A stretch of 64,000 nt of DNA from contig CAVONI010000012.1 in assembly GCA_963697285.1 (NCBI GenBank), positions 1,116,001 through 1,180,000 of the forward strand. The letters are read 5' to 3'. Made by a program: the position numbers and the translations under genes. Positions 16,801 to 27,228 of this stretch are shown here, one piece after another (position 1 is the first letter of the stretch; each line of letters begins with the position of its first letter). The notes beneath the pieces were generated by a model that did no database searches, was not told the origin of the DNA, and saw only the letters and a program-made list of their open reading frames with translations. The stretch comes from JAEUQQ01 sp963697285. Lineage in GTDB: Bacteria; Acidobacteriota; Vicinamibacteria; Vicinamibacterales; JAFNAJ01.

Positions 16801-19357
16801 CTACTTCAACTCGACCTTCCACGCGCCGCGTCCGTGCGTGAACGCGAACAGCACGCGCCGGCCGTCGACCTCCGCGATGGTCAACGACTCGGTCACCACC
16901 GGGGCGAAACCCGTAGCTTCGACCATCCAGCGTTCGCCGCCTGTCGTCGACACGAAGACGCCGAGATCGGTCCCGAGGTAGAGGCGCCGGGGATCGTCGG
17001 GGTCAATCGCAATGGCATGCACCGGGATGTCGGGGAGCGCGCTGTCACTCACGCCGTCGAGCGGACGCCACGTCTGGCCCGCATCGTCGCTGCGATAGAC
17101 GTGCGCGCCGCCAAACGATCCGTAGGTCGCGTAGAGCACGTCGGCGTTACCGGGCTCGAACGCCACCGAGGTAACCCATCCGTCGCGCGGTTTCGTGCCT
17201 GGCCACACCGATGCTGCCGACGTCTCCGACGCGCTCGCGTGGTGGTACACCCACCCGTTGTTGGTGCCGACAGCGACGTGCGCGCTGTCGCCTGGCGACA
17301 CGGCAATCGCGCTGGCCTTGCCCGCGTCGGCAAACGGCGTGCTCGCCTGCCGCCAGCTCGCTGCACCGTCGGTGGTCACGAACATCGTCTCGCCCCCGAG
17401 CCAGAGACGACGGCTGTCGGCCGGATCCATGACGAACGGTGTGATGAACAGGTAGTTGCCGCTCGCGCTGAGACCATCGGCCACCACCGGCGCCAGGCCG
17501 CGCGTCGCCGACGTGAACGTCGATCCACCGTCGATCGACTTGCGCACGGCGGCCCACTGCGTCTCGACGTAGATGATGTCGGGGGCGTCGGGATCGATCG
17601 CGACGTAGCCGCCATCGCCCCCGAACACGCGCCGCCAGCCATCGAAGCCGTCGCCCTCGTCGCCGGTGATCGTGCCGTTGTCCTGCGTCCCTCCCAGCAC
17701 GCGACGCCCGTCCGGGTACGGCAGGCCGTGGTAGAACTGCGTCACGCCATAGCCGCGATTGAGCGAGCGCCACGCCACCGACGACCCGCCGGGGTTGCAC
17801 ACCCCGAGGCCACCGACGGTGGCCGCGGCCCTGGCGTTGTCGCTGCGGAACACCCCGCCGTCGCCCGCGATGTACACGACCTGGTTGTCGCTCCCGTCGT
17901 ACCGCGGGATGGAACGCGATCGCGTGCTGGTCGGCGTGCGCGAACGACGGCACCGCCTCGTCGGCCCACCAGTGCGAGACCAGCCCCCACGTCCGCCCGG
18001 CGTCGCTCGACCTGAACCAGTCGACGCCCGCGACCCAGACGATGTCGGCATCGCGCGGATCGACCGCGACGATGTTCACGTACCAGCCCATGTTGCTGAA
18101 GGCGTTGTTCGCGCCCATCCGGCACTCGACGAGCATCGCCGACACGGGGTTGGTCAGCAGCAGTCGATGCAGCTTCAGCGGATCCGCCTGCGACACCTGC
18201 GTCGTCCAACTGCCCGCCTCGCCGGCGCGATCCGACCGATAGAGCGCGTGCAGGCCCTGCTCGCCCGTGCCATAGGGTCCGCGCTCGTTGCTGGCGGCCA
18301 GCGCATAGATCACGTCGGGACGCGAGGGGGCGATCGCCAGCGACGTCCGACCCATCCCCGGTTCACGAAGCACCGCCTCGACGCGTGGCGTGCGGCCCGC
18401 GTCGGTCAGCCGGTAGACCGTCGCCTGCTCGAACGTTCCGCACGACACGTACAGCACGTCGTCGGTGCGATCGCGGCGGATCTCGAGGTCGAGGCAGCCG
18501 CCGCGAACGGCCGGATCGATCAGACGTGTCCAGGTCGCGCCGGCGTCGAGCGAACGCCAGAGTCCAGAGCGCGTCGCGGCGTAGAGACGCCCGCGGTCGC
18601 CGTGGCTGACAATGAGGTCGTTGACCCAGTGGAAGTCGTTCGATGCGGTCGCCGGGAGGAGCGCCCAGGTTGCGCCGCCATCAGACGAGGCGTAGATCCC
18701 CGCGCCGCGCAGCGGCAGGCCGGTGCCCCTCACCTCTTCACGAAAGTACCCTTCGCCGGTGCCAAGGTACATGACGTCTGGCGCCGAGGGCGCAAGCGCC
18801 AGGGCATTGACCGCGATGTTGGCCATCGTGTCGCCCACCGGCCGCCAATGCTCCCCCGCATCGTCGCTGCGCCACAACCCGCCCGAGACTCCGCCCGCAA
18901 AGACGACCTCCGGGCGGGCCGGATGGATGGCCAGCACGCGCGTTCGTCCGCCGATGTTGCCGGGACCGAGCGGCGTCCATGCCCCGACGGTGGCCAGGTC
19001 AGCGGCACGCTGCCCAGCAGAGGCGGTTGACCAGAGACGGCCGACGGTGTCTGCCGGGTCAAGACGCCGGCCGGCACGCGACGAGAAGCGGTCGAGCATC
19101 GCCATGCGCGTGCGCGCCGTCCCGTAGCGTTCGACCGGATCGGCCCGGCCCGTGGGGTCACGCCGCTTCGCCTCGTAGTAGAGTTCAGCGGCCTGCGGAA
19201 CGTCGAAACGGGCGACACCTGCGGCCGCCTGACGCTGGGCTGGCATGGGCGGCGCCGGTGACGGCAGGCGCGTCAGCCAGAGCAACGCCCCGACGGTCGC
19301 CTGCAACACCACCATGATGGCCAGGCCGATGGCCCGGCCGCTGCGAGGGCTCGCCAT
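16801..19357 (-). CDS. BNR-repeat/VPS10-like beta-propeller protein (one frameshift)
   Basis: The protein begins MASPRSGRAIGLAIMVVLQ, a signal peptide or anchor preceded by GGAG. It carries many Asp-box/BNR repeats of the form SxDxGxTW (SSDGGATWALL, SLDAGATWTRL, SSDAGRTWGLV, SIDGGSTF, SDDAGQTWRPL). It resembles exported sortilin-like or xyloglucanase-like propellers. The frame breaks near 17,910 between AIAFHP and RYDGSDNQVVYIAGD. Removing one G there gives an uninterrupted 851-residue protein, so a one-base assembly error is likely. Function is unknown; extracellular carbohydrate or protein binding is plausible. Confidence 0.82.
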
Positions 19358-19450
19358 GAGCACGCTCCTCGCCAGCATCGTAGCCCCAAAGCGACCAGTT
19401 CGCCCTCCGTCCCTCGCACGTCGTCGTCAACGCCCGTGATCGCCGTCCCG

Positions 19451-19480
19451 CTCGCCGTAACTCGCCGTAGCTCGCCGTAG
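19451..19480. repeat. 10-bp direct repeat, three tandem units
   Basis: Three adjacent copies of CTCGCCGTA(A/G) lie upstream of rpmE. They are followed directly by CCCCGAAGGGG, a short hairpin. The tract lies about 65-95 bp before the rpmE start, so it sits within or just above the likely promoter. Confidence 0.7.
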
Positions 19481-19544
19481 CCCCGAAGGGGCGAAGGCGG
19501 CCGTGTTACAATCCCTGTTTGCGTTTGGCTGGAAGGAGCCGGTT

Positions 19545-19802
19545 GTGAAGGCTGGAATTCACCCGAAGTACCACGAAGTCGAAGCGCGTTGCGCGTGCGG
19601 CAACACGTTCAAGACGCATTCGACCAAGAACGAACTGCACCTCGAGATCTGTGCCGCCTGCCATCCGTTCTTCACGGGCCGGCAGAAACTGATCGACACC
19701 GAGGGTCGCGTCGACCGTTTCACCAAGAAATTCGGCACGATTTCGGTGGCCGCGCGCAAGGCCGCTGGCAAGAAGCCGGCCGCCGACGCCGCCGCCAAGT
19801 AA
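19545..19802 (+). CDS. rpmE: 50S ribosomal protein L31
   Basis: The 85-residue L31 is of the zinc-binding type, with Cys pairs in ARCACGNTF and EICAACHPFFTG, and the motif MKAGIHPKYHEVE at the start. The GTG at 19545 is chosen over an upstream start because it opens directly onto the conserved N-terminus and follows GGAAGGA. The C-terminus carries a Lys/Ala tail (AAGKKPAADAAAK). It is monocistronic and converges with the HAD gene across a shared hairpin. Confidence 0.96.
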   Translation: MKAGIHPKYHEVEARCACGNTFKTHSTKNELHLEICAACHPFFTGRQKLIDTEGRVDRFTKKFGTISVAARKAAGKKPAADAAAK

Positions 19803-19829
19803 CGTCGAGTCGCCTCGACTCGTGGTTGC

Positions 19830-19861
19830 GCGGGACGCTTCGCCGCTGGCGAGGCGCCCGC
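19830..19861. terminator. Probable bidirectional terminator hairpin
   Basis: GCGGG pairs with CCCGC and, after a one-base bulge, CGCTTCGCC pairs with GGCGAGGCG around a GCT triloop. This makes a 14-bp stem between the convergent ends of rpmE and the HAD gene. A smaller perfect hairpin, CGAGTCG-CCT-CGACTCG, precedes it at 19806-19822. Neither has a long T-run, so termination is inferred from position and strength. Confidence 0.55.
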
Positions 19862-19862
19862 T

Positions 19863-20849
19863 TCACCCATCGATCAGCGCCAACACCTCATCGAACGACT
19901 CGCACAGCTGTGCGCACAGCGGACGTGTGCCGCTTTGGACGATGTTTCCCCCCGGCATCCCGACCGTCGTCACACCGGCCAGGCGCAAGGCGCACACGCC
20001 GGCACCACTGTCTTCGAGGCCGACCACGCGGCTGCGGTCGCTGAACGGAATCCCCAGCCCCACGCGCATCGCCTCGGCATAGAGCCAGGGGTGCGGCTTG
20101 GGCGCGAGTTCCCCGAGCGTGCCGGGCTGACCCGCGCCGCATGGCGAACCCCGCGGTGATGATCGCGTCGTAGAACGGGCCGAAGGATCTCCCAGATCCA
20201 TGGCCCGGAAGGCCGCCACGATCTCCGGCCACGCCTTCTCGTGCAGCCCCGAGGTCACCAGCGCGATCCGGATGTCGCGCGACTTCAACGCCAGCAGGAA
20301 CGTCCCTGAGGCCCTCGACCGGCTCGAACGCATCCGACCCGGCCGTGCCCCTCGACGATCGCGCGCATCTCACGGTGTACGTGGTCGAAGTAGACCGCGC
20401 GGGCCTGCTCGACGGTGGCTCCTGGCACGTACTTGCGCACGCAGTGCTCGAGATGCTCCGACACGCTGTGCCCCGAGACGTGCGGCAGGTCATCGGAATC
20501 GAGCTGGAACTGGGGATCGCCCAGCAGCGTGGCCGTCGTCTGCTCGATCATCCAGATCCAGAATCGCTCGCTCCGCACGCTGGTGCCATCGAGGTCCATC
20601 AGGATCGCCCGGACGGGACGGTCGAGCCAGACCGGCTCGACGGGATAGTAGGCGGGATACCCGAGTCCCAGACCTGACGTGCGCCAGCGTGTGGTCGCCG
20701 TGGCCACGAACTCGACCTTGCGGTCGCCCGTCGCCGCAATGGCCGTCACGCCGTGGCGGCCGACGCTGAAGCGACCGTCACTCGTCGCCGCGACGCGGGA
20801 TGAAACCGCAGGTGTCGTCGAAGGAGCCGAGCGCGGGAAGGTGAAGCAT
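19863..20849 (-). CDS. HAD-superfamily hydrolase (frameshifted)
   Basis: HAD phosphatase motifs are spread over several frames: motif I AILMDLDGTSVRSERFW, motif II IALVTSGLHEKAW, the Lys/acidic motif APKPHPWLYAEAM and VVGLEDSGAGV near the C-terminus. This order matches beta-phosphoglucomutase/phosphoglycolate phosphatase-like enzymes. An unusual N-terminal stretch of about 55 residues precedes motif I, and the start ATG (MLHLPALGSF) is inferred. At least three frame changes occur (near 20,780, 20,330 and 20,170). Substrate unknown. Confidence 0.65.
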
Positions 20850-20932
20850 CGCCGCGCATGGTAGCAGTCCCGTGGCGCACCGCGATCGAACCGTGGCGGG
20901 AGACGTCTCCCGGGGGGCCGTCAGCAGCGCCG

Positions 20933-21495
20933 TCAGCTGGCTGTGAGGACGCGGTAGGCGACGGCGATGCGGCCGAACCGGGCGGCGTGCGCTGCACGCA
21001 CGCGCTCGGTGCCTGCGGGTGCCGGTCGGGATGGTAGGCGCGCGCCAGGAGGCGGTAGGCGTCTCTCAGGACATCGAGGGGCACGTCACGGGCATCACGC
21101 GGGAGACCCGCTTCCGCGAACTCGGCCAGGGCCAGCCGCTGCTGCATGTTTTCGATGCGAATCACGGCCGACGGGGCGGCCCGGCGGACCTCTCGCGACA
21201 CCGCTGGTTGCGTCCGCACGCGGTCGACGAGCGGAACGTCCGGCGTCTGGAGTGGAGCACCTGAGCCGACCTGGGCTGAGGGCTGCACCGCTCGGGACGG
21301 CGCATCGGACGCGTACGCGGCGAACGCATGAACGCCCGACGGATTCGGCATCACCCCGCTCCACAGCGCCGCGCGCAGCGCGGGGTCTGAGAGCATTGCG
21401 CCAGCCGACCCCGGCCGAGGGCGGAGGCCCACCCAGGTGGCGACGTCGTCGAGTTTCTGATCGAGGACCGTCTCGAAGGCCGAGGCGGCTGGCAC
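20933..21495 (-). CDS. J-domain protein (one frameshift)
   Basis: The first 100 or so residues are not recognisable. The C-terminal 70 residues form a J-domain, LDVLRDAYRLLARAYHPDRHP, with the intact HPD tripeptide that activates DnaK ATPase. After HPDRHP the frame changes near 21,015, and the continuation GTERVRAAHAARFGRIAVAY RVLTAS completes the third and fourth helices before a stop. The expected length is about 187 residues. The client is unknown; the gene lies between mrfB and a HAD gene on the same strand. Confidence 0.68.
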
Positions 21496-21572
21496 GCCGG
21501 GTAGATCGGCATCCGCGAGGGGAAGGTGAATCTGCGGTGGCCGGGCGGCTGGCCGTGTGCGTGCAGGGAGAC

Positions 21573-21600
21573 GGGCCGCACTGGGGTGCGGCCCCTACAC
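21573..21600. repeat. GGGCCGCAC palindrome, copy 1
   Basis: GGGCCGCA-CTGGG-GTGCGGCCC followed by CTACAC. It lies in the gap between mrfB and the J-domain gene, where it could act as an intergenic stem-loop. Confidence 0.8.
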
Positions 21601-21635
21601 CATTCGTGGTGAGACCCGGGTGGAATCCTCGGCGA

Positions 21636-22994
21636 CTACACGTCCCAGGGCAACGGGGTCGCGGCGGTGCCGGCGAGGGCCTGGTCCTCACGGGACTGCG
21701 CGAGCTTGCGGTCGAGGCGTTCGAGGCGGTGTGTGAGCGAGGCGCGCTTCAGCGGGTCGCGCTCGTGGACCAGCGCCTTCTGCGCGAGGGCGCGGGCGGT
21801 GCGCAGGTTCCTGGCGCGATGCTCGTGGTGAATCGCCAGCGCCTCGACGGCTTCCGACGAGATGCGGCTGCGACGATCGACGAGGAGGAGCAACTCGCGC
21901 CAGGCCGCGGCCGCGTCCTCGAAGCGACGGGCACGCCGCATCAGCACCGCAAGGCCGTGCCAGGCACGTTCGCAACTCGCCCGGTCGGCCATGGGGTGCG
22001 TGATCGCCGCGCGGAACGCCTGCTCGGCCAGGCTGACGGCGCCGCATCGTTCGTGAAGGCGCGCCAGCGCCACGCACTCGTGGGCATCGTGGGCCGCGGC
22101 CGCGCCCTCGCACACGAGCTGCTGCGCCCTGGCGAACAGGACGGCGGTCGACAGCAGGTCGAGACGATTGTGCTCGAGCACGCCTTCGAGCGGCTCGGGA
22201 TTCCCCGACCGCACGAAGTCGAAGTACCGCTGCGGAATCTCGAACCCCGGGACGTCGTCGATGCGCCGGTGGCCAATCAGCGCATCTTCGAGGGCGACGA
22301 GTCGGCAACTGCGCGCGTCCACGTCGTGCGCCGCTTTCCACAGGCGCCGTGCCGTCACGAGCATGTCGAAGTGCGGACGTCCCTCGAACGCCGGCCGCAT
22401 CCGGTGGAACAGCCACCGCGTTTCCATCAACGGCAGGTCGAACGATCCGCCGTTGTACGTCACGACGAGCGGGATGCCCTCGATGTGCGCCGCCACGGCG
22501 TGCAGCATCGCCCGCTCGTTGCCGAAGCCCCGCAGGAAGAACTGCCGCGTCTGGAACGCGCCGTCCTCGTCGAAGAATCCCATGCCGACGAGGAACGCAA
22601 TCGTCCCCGCCCCTCCGTGCAGGCCGGTGGTCTCGAGGTCGAAGAAGAGCGGCGAGCGTGTCGCGCCGCCCGGCACGGCGAGGGGACGCCCGAGCAACGT
22701 CGGCAGCGTGTCGGGCGCGAAGAACGCCGCCGCACCGATCCTGACGCCGCCGTGATACGACGAGGGGGCGTAGGTCCGTTCGACGAGCGACGCGACGCCG
22801 AAGGGGGTCTCGATGTCGACCGCTCCCGGGAAGCCCGGCGCCTCGATCGGTCTCGACTCGATGGGCAGACCGTCATCGCCCACGGGCTCGTACGTGAGTT
22901 CGCGCACGCCGGGATCACGAGCCGCCTGCGCCTTGACAATCTGGCGCAGCCGCTCGAGCGTGCGAGGGGCGACCCTGGATTCAGGACGCATCAT
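21636..22994 (-). CDS. mrfB: YprB/MrfB-type RNase H-like exonuclease
   Basis: The 452-residue protein has an RNase_H_2 (DEDDh-type) exonuclease core: PLFFDLETTGLHGG (first Asp-Glu pair), VVTYNGGSFDLPL, and HNRLDLLSTAVL with the last acidic residue. The C-terminal 180 residues look like TPR-type helices (EAWREL, ERAWHGLAVL). In Bacillus subtilis, MrfB (YprB) works with the MrfA helicase in repair of mitomycin C damage. Here mrfB starts 64 bp after mrfA on the same strand. The ATG at 22994 was chosen because GGAGGG lies 9 bp upstream. Confidence 0.82.
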   Translation of the reverse strand: MMRPESRVAPRTLERLRQIVKAQAARDPGVRELTYEPVGDDGLPIESRPIEAPGFPGAVDIETPFGVASLVERTYAPSSYHGGVRIGAAAFFAPDTLPTLLGRPLAVPGGATRSPLFFDLETTGLHGGAGTIAFLVGMGFFDEDGAFQTRQFFLRGFGNERAMLHAVAAHIEGIPLVVTYNGGSFDLPLMETRWLFHRMRPAFEGRPHFDMLVTARRLWKAAHDVDARSCRLVALEDALIGHRRIDDVPGFEIPQRYFDFVRSGNPEPLEGVLEHNRLDLLSTAVLFARAQQLVCEGAAAAHDAHECVALARLHERCGAVSLAEQAFRAAITHPMADRASCERAWHGLAVLMRRARRFEDAAAAWRELLLLVDRRSRISSEAVEALAIHHEHRARNLRTARALAQKALVHERDPLKRASLTHRLERLDRKLAQSREDQALAGTAATPLPWDV

Positions 22995-23058
22995 GACGCG
23001 TCCCTCCAGCAGACCGTCGCCCGGTGGCAGCATGACAGGTGCTCATCACTCCAGGCGA

Positions 23059-25650
23059 TCAGAATGGCACATCGTCGGCGCTGACAGACGGCGCGGGCAC
23101 ACCGAGCAGGTGATCGAGCAACGCGAGCGCGACGATCTTCGTCTGCGGGCCGACCTCGCCGAGCGGACCGACGCACGAGGGGCACCCGTGATCGCAGGCG
23201 CAGCTGCCGACCAGGTGCGCGCGTACCGCGCACGAGCTCGTCGTGCATGTCGAACAGCGGCGCGCTGAAGCCGATGCCGCCCGGATAGTTGTCGTAGATG
23301 AAGATCCGTGGTTCCTGCTCACGACCCGCCGGCGCCGCGTCAGCTGACGGCTCGAGGAGTCCCGTCTCGACCGACACGCCAAGGTCGTTCCGGTCGCACA
23401 TCAGCAGCAGCTGCGCGATCGAGCGCATCGCGTTCGCGAGGCCGCTGACCCCGTCGCGCCGGTCGTCGTTGCTGAACGGGAGCTGCTGCAGCAGGTCGTG
23501 CGGCAACGTGAGCCAGTACGACGTGGTGTGCATCTGGTGCTCGGGCAGGTCGAGGTCGCCCGCCCCGACGTTCTCGTTCGTGTAGAACTTGATCTTCTTG
23601 AACCCGATCACGCGCGACACGACGTGCACCTCGCCGTGCGACCGCGTCGCCGTCAGCCCCCCGGCAGAGGGCGGTTCGAGGGCGGCCTCGCCCGCGTCGA
23701 GCACCTGCACGACATCGATCGCGGCGTTCGCGTGTCGTGGCAGGGCACCATCCTCGGGCAGCCCCTCGAGGGCGTCCTGCGGGCGCGAGGCGTCCACCCC
23801 CGCGCCGCGCGCGAACTCATCGAGGATGGTGACCTTCGTGTAGGTGATCGCGTCGGTGTAGTAGTCGCACTCGACTTCGCGGACGAACGCCTTGCGGTTC
23901 TCGACGTCGAGCCGCTCGACCTGGTAGAGCTGCCCTTCGAGGATGTAGATCGCCTTCTCGTGCAGCATGTTGAACGCGCTGTTGTAGTCGGTCTCGCCGA
24001 TGACGCGCGGCGCCCGCGTCTCGTCGACGATGACGAAGTTGTCTGACGAGATCGACCGCAGGCTGATCGCGTCGGCCGGATACGACTCGTGCGTCCAGTG
24101 CCACTGCCCGTCCGCGAAGTGGACGAAGCGCTCGTCGCTGAGCAGCTGCAGGATCTCCTGCACGTCCTGTCGCGCCGTACCGCTCGTCGCCCTGAACGGC
24201 AACTCGAACGCCGCGCACTTCACGTGGTCGAGCAGGATGTGGAGGTTGTCGGGATTGATCAGCGCGTGCTCGGGCGACGCGTCGAAGAAATACGACGGAT
24301 GCCGGACGATGAACTGGTCGAGCGGCGCGCTCGAGGCGACCAGCACCGCCGCCGATCGGGTCGAACGGCGTCCCGCGCGGCCCGCACGCTGCCAGGTGCC
24401 GGCGATCGTCCCCGGGTAGCCCGCCATCACCGCCACGTCGAGCGCGCCGATGTCGATGCCGAGCTCGAGCGCATTGGTCGACACGACGGCGCGCACGTTG
24501 CCCTCGCGCAGCCCGCGCTCGATCTCGCGCCGCCGCAGCGGCAGGTAGCCGCCGCGATACCCGCGGATCACGTCCTCGGTGCCCGGGCGGGCCTTCGAAC
24601 GCATCCTTCAGGTAGGTCGTCAGGATCTCGGTCGAGAGCCGGCTCTGCGCGAAGACGATGATCTGGAGCGAGCGCTTCAGGAACTCGAGCGCGACGCGAC
24701 GCGTTTCGGCGAGGTACGACCGGCGGATGCCGAGCTGCCGCGTTGACGACCGGCGGGTTCACGAACAGGAAGAACTTCTCGCCCCGTGGCGCGCCGTTCC
24801 TGCTCGACGAGCGCGAACGGCCGCTCCGTCGAGCGCCTCGGCCAGCTCGCGCGGGTTCGCAATCGTCGCCGAGCGAGCAGATGAACATCGGATCCGACCC
24901 GTAGTGTCGGCAGATGCGCTGCAGGCGTCGCAGGATGTTCGCCAGGTGGCTGCCGAACACGCCGCGATAGGCGTGCAGTTCGTCGATGACGACGTAGCGC
25001 AGGTTCTCGAAGAGCTTCGCCCATCGCGGATGGTGCGGCAGGATGCCAGAGTGCAGCATGTCGGGGTTGCGACAGCACCACGTGCGCCTGCCGCGAATCG
25101 CGCGGCGTGCGTCCTGCGGCGTGTCGCCGTCGTAGGTGAAGACGCCGATCGTCGTCGCCGGTCTCGCCCGCAATCGACTCCGACAGGCCGTGCAGCTCGG
25201 CGAGCTGATCCTGCGCGAGCGCCTTCGTCGGAAACAGGTACAGCGCGCGCGACGACGGGTCGCTGAGGATGGCGGTGAGGACCGGCGCGTTGTAGCAGAG
25301 CGTCTTGCCCGACGCCGTCGGCGTGACGATGACGACGTGCTGCCCGCCGAGGGCGTGCGCGATCGCCTCGGCCTGGTGCGTGTAGAGCTGCTCGATGCCG
25401 CGCCGCGCCAGCGCGGCTACGACCTGCGGGATGCACCGCGTCTGGCAAGGCGACGTACTGGGCGGCCTCCGCGGGCAGCCGGCGCACCGCGGTGACGTGC
25501 ACGTCCGGCGCGACGGTGTCGTTGACGGGCGGCAGCAGCGCGCTGACCCCGGCACGTTCGGCCAGCGCCGCGCGGCACGAGTTGCATCAGCGCTGCCTCC
25601 AGCGCGCGATCCTTGTCGCCGCTGACGACCGGCAGGCTTGGGCGATTCAC
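23059..25650 (-). CDS. mrfA: YprA/MrfA-type DEAD/DEAH helicase (multiply frameshifted)
   Basis: Helicase motifs appear in order across several frames: TPTASGKTLCYNAP (Walker A), LFPTKALAQDQ (Ia), VVIDELHAYRGVFGSH (motif II with DE-H), STNALELGIDIGALD and QRAGRAGRR (motifs V-VI). The DUF1998 C-terminus follows, with IYDNYPGGIGFS and the zinc cysteines CACDHGCPSCVGP. It begins at a GTG (NRPSLPVVSGDKDRALE). At least six frame changes are needed, most between 24,600 and 25,600, so the local sequence is unreliable. It is adjacent to mrfB, supporting a mitomycin-type DNA repair pair. Confidence 0.8.
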
Positions 25651-25748
25651 GTGCAGCGATGCTAGCAGCGTGCGCGAGGAGCGATCAAGAGGCGAAAGAG
25701 CGAGCGAGTCGAGGCCCGAGACGCATGGTGTCGCAGCGTGCGGCGACG

Positions 25749-27072
25749 TCAGGTGCCGTGTCGCGTCGTCTGCGCGCGATCGCTCGCGGCGACACCCGCT
25801 CAGGCCGATCAGGCCGATCACGTTCGGGAAGATCTGCAGCGCGTTCATCAGGTCGCCCCACGCCCAGACGACGTCCACGTGCGCCATCGCACCGAACGGA
25901 ATGAGCAGGCAGTAGATCCAGCGATACGCGGTCGTCACCTTGCGGCCGGTCAGGTATTCGAGGAACTGCTCGCCGTAGTAGGCCCAGCCGATGAGCGTCG
26001 TGTAGCCGAACAGGAAGTGCAGAACGCCACCACGCCGCCGCCCACGACGGGAATGGCGCTGTCGAAGGCCGCGGCCACGGCCGCCGCGCCCTGGCAGGCC
26101 CGACTTCCACGCGCCGCTCACGAGGATCGTCAGCGCGCTGATCGTCGAGGTGACGAACGAGACGATGAACACCTCCATCACCGCGTTCAGGCCCTGCTGC
26201 ACGGGGCGATCGCTCTGCGCGGTGCCGTAGGCAACGGCCGCCGTGCCGTAGCCGGCCTCGTTCGCGTAGATGCCGCGCGCGATCCCGTAGCGCATCGACA
26301 GCATCATCGCGCCGCCTGCAACCGTGCCCCGAGCGGCGTCGGTCGAGAAGGCCTCGCGCACGACCAGCGCCAGGATCTCGGGCAGCAACGCGATGTGCGT
26401 GACAGATGACGACCAGGCCGCCGATGAGATAGAGCGCGACCTTGAGCGGGGCGAGCTTCTCAGCCGCCCTGCCGATCGACTTGACGCCGCCGATGATCAC
26501 CAGCCACGTCAGCACGGCGATCGCAATGCCCGTGACCCACGTCGGCACGCCGAGCACCGTGTCGCCACGCGTCGCAATCGAGTTCGGCTGCGTGAACGGC
26601 GTCGTCGTCAGCGCGGCGATGGCCGGCGACGAGCGCGTACGTCGCAGCGAGCCACGGCGACTTCAGGCCGTCGCGCAGGTAGTACATCGGGCCCCGACGA
26701 CACCTGGTCGCCGTTGACCACGCGGAATCTCACGCCGAGCACGGCCTCGCAGAACTTCATCGCCGTCGCGACGAACCCGTAGATCCAGATCCAGAACAGC
26801 GCGCCCGGTCCGCCCGAGATGATCGCCGTCGCCACGCCGACGATGTTGCCGGTGCCGATCGAGGCGGCCAGCGCGGTCATGAACGCCTGGAACGGCGTCA
26901 GCGCCCCGCCGCCCTTGCCCCGCGTCACGACCATCGTCCGCGCGGCTTCGGGAAAGCGCGTCACCTGGATGAAGCCGATGCGGATCGACAGGTAGAGCCC
27001 CGTGCCGAGCAGGATGATGACCGTCCACGGCATGAACAGGGCGTCGGCGGCCGACTGGATCACATCGGACAT
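25749..27072 (-). CDS. Sodium:alanine symporter (AgcS/DagA family, frameshifted)
   Basis: The N-terminus MSDVIQSAADALFMPWTVII is followed by the AGCS signatures FQAFMTALAASIGTGNIVGV, AMKFCEAVLGVRFR, and later GIYANEAGYGTAAVAYG (the second conserved block), then FGYTTLIGWAYYGEQFLEY. About ten membrane segments are seen. Frame changes occur near 26,690, 26,640, 26,400, 26,090, 26,020 and 25,800. It is predicted to import alanine or glycine with sodium. It is the last gene of the co-oriented 25.7-32.3 kb cluster before mrfA. Confidence 0.82.
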
Positions 27073-27083
27073 TCGTATCCTCC

Positions 27084-27130
27084 GGGCCGCACCCTTCGAC
27101 AGGGCTCAGGGCAGGCAGGGGTGCGGCCCC
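27084..27130. repeat. GGGCCGCAC palindrome, copy 2, with an insert in its loop
   Basis: The arms GGGCCGCA and TGCGGCCCC are separated by an extra 26 bp beginning CCCTTCGACAGGGCTCAGGG. The insert resembles a separate, widespread repeat type (CCCTTCGAC...CTCAGGG). The upstream boundary lies 12 bp from the symporter start. Confidence 0.75.
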
Positions 27131-27165
27131 TGCACCTGCACAAACATCCGTTCGCACTCTTACAC

Positions 27166-27190
27166 GGGCCGCACAGGGGTGCGGCCCCTG
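27166..27190. repeat. GGGCCGCAC palindrome, copy 3
   Basis: GGGCCGCA-CAGGG-GTGCGGCCC, in the same orientation as copy 2 and 36 bp from it. Both lie in the 156-bp gap between the SDR and symporter genes. Confidence 0.8.
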
Positions 27191-27228
27191 CGTTCGACGC
27201 GGTGAGCAGGGCCATCGAGCGCCGGTAT

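Noticed and set aside
20746..20933. Tail of the J-domain open frame after the frame change
   Set aside because: After the HPD motif the continued frame is Ser/Pro/Arg-rich; the alternative frame completes the J-domain and stops at 20933.
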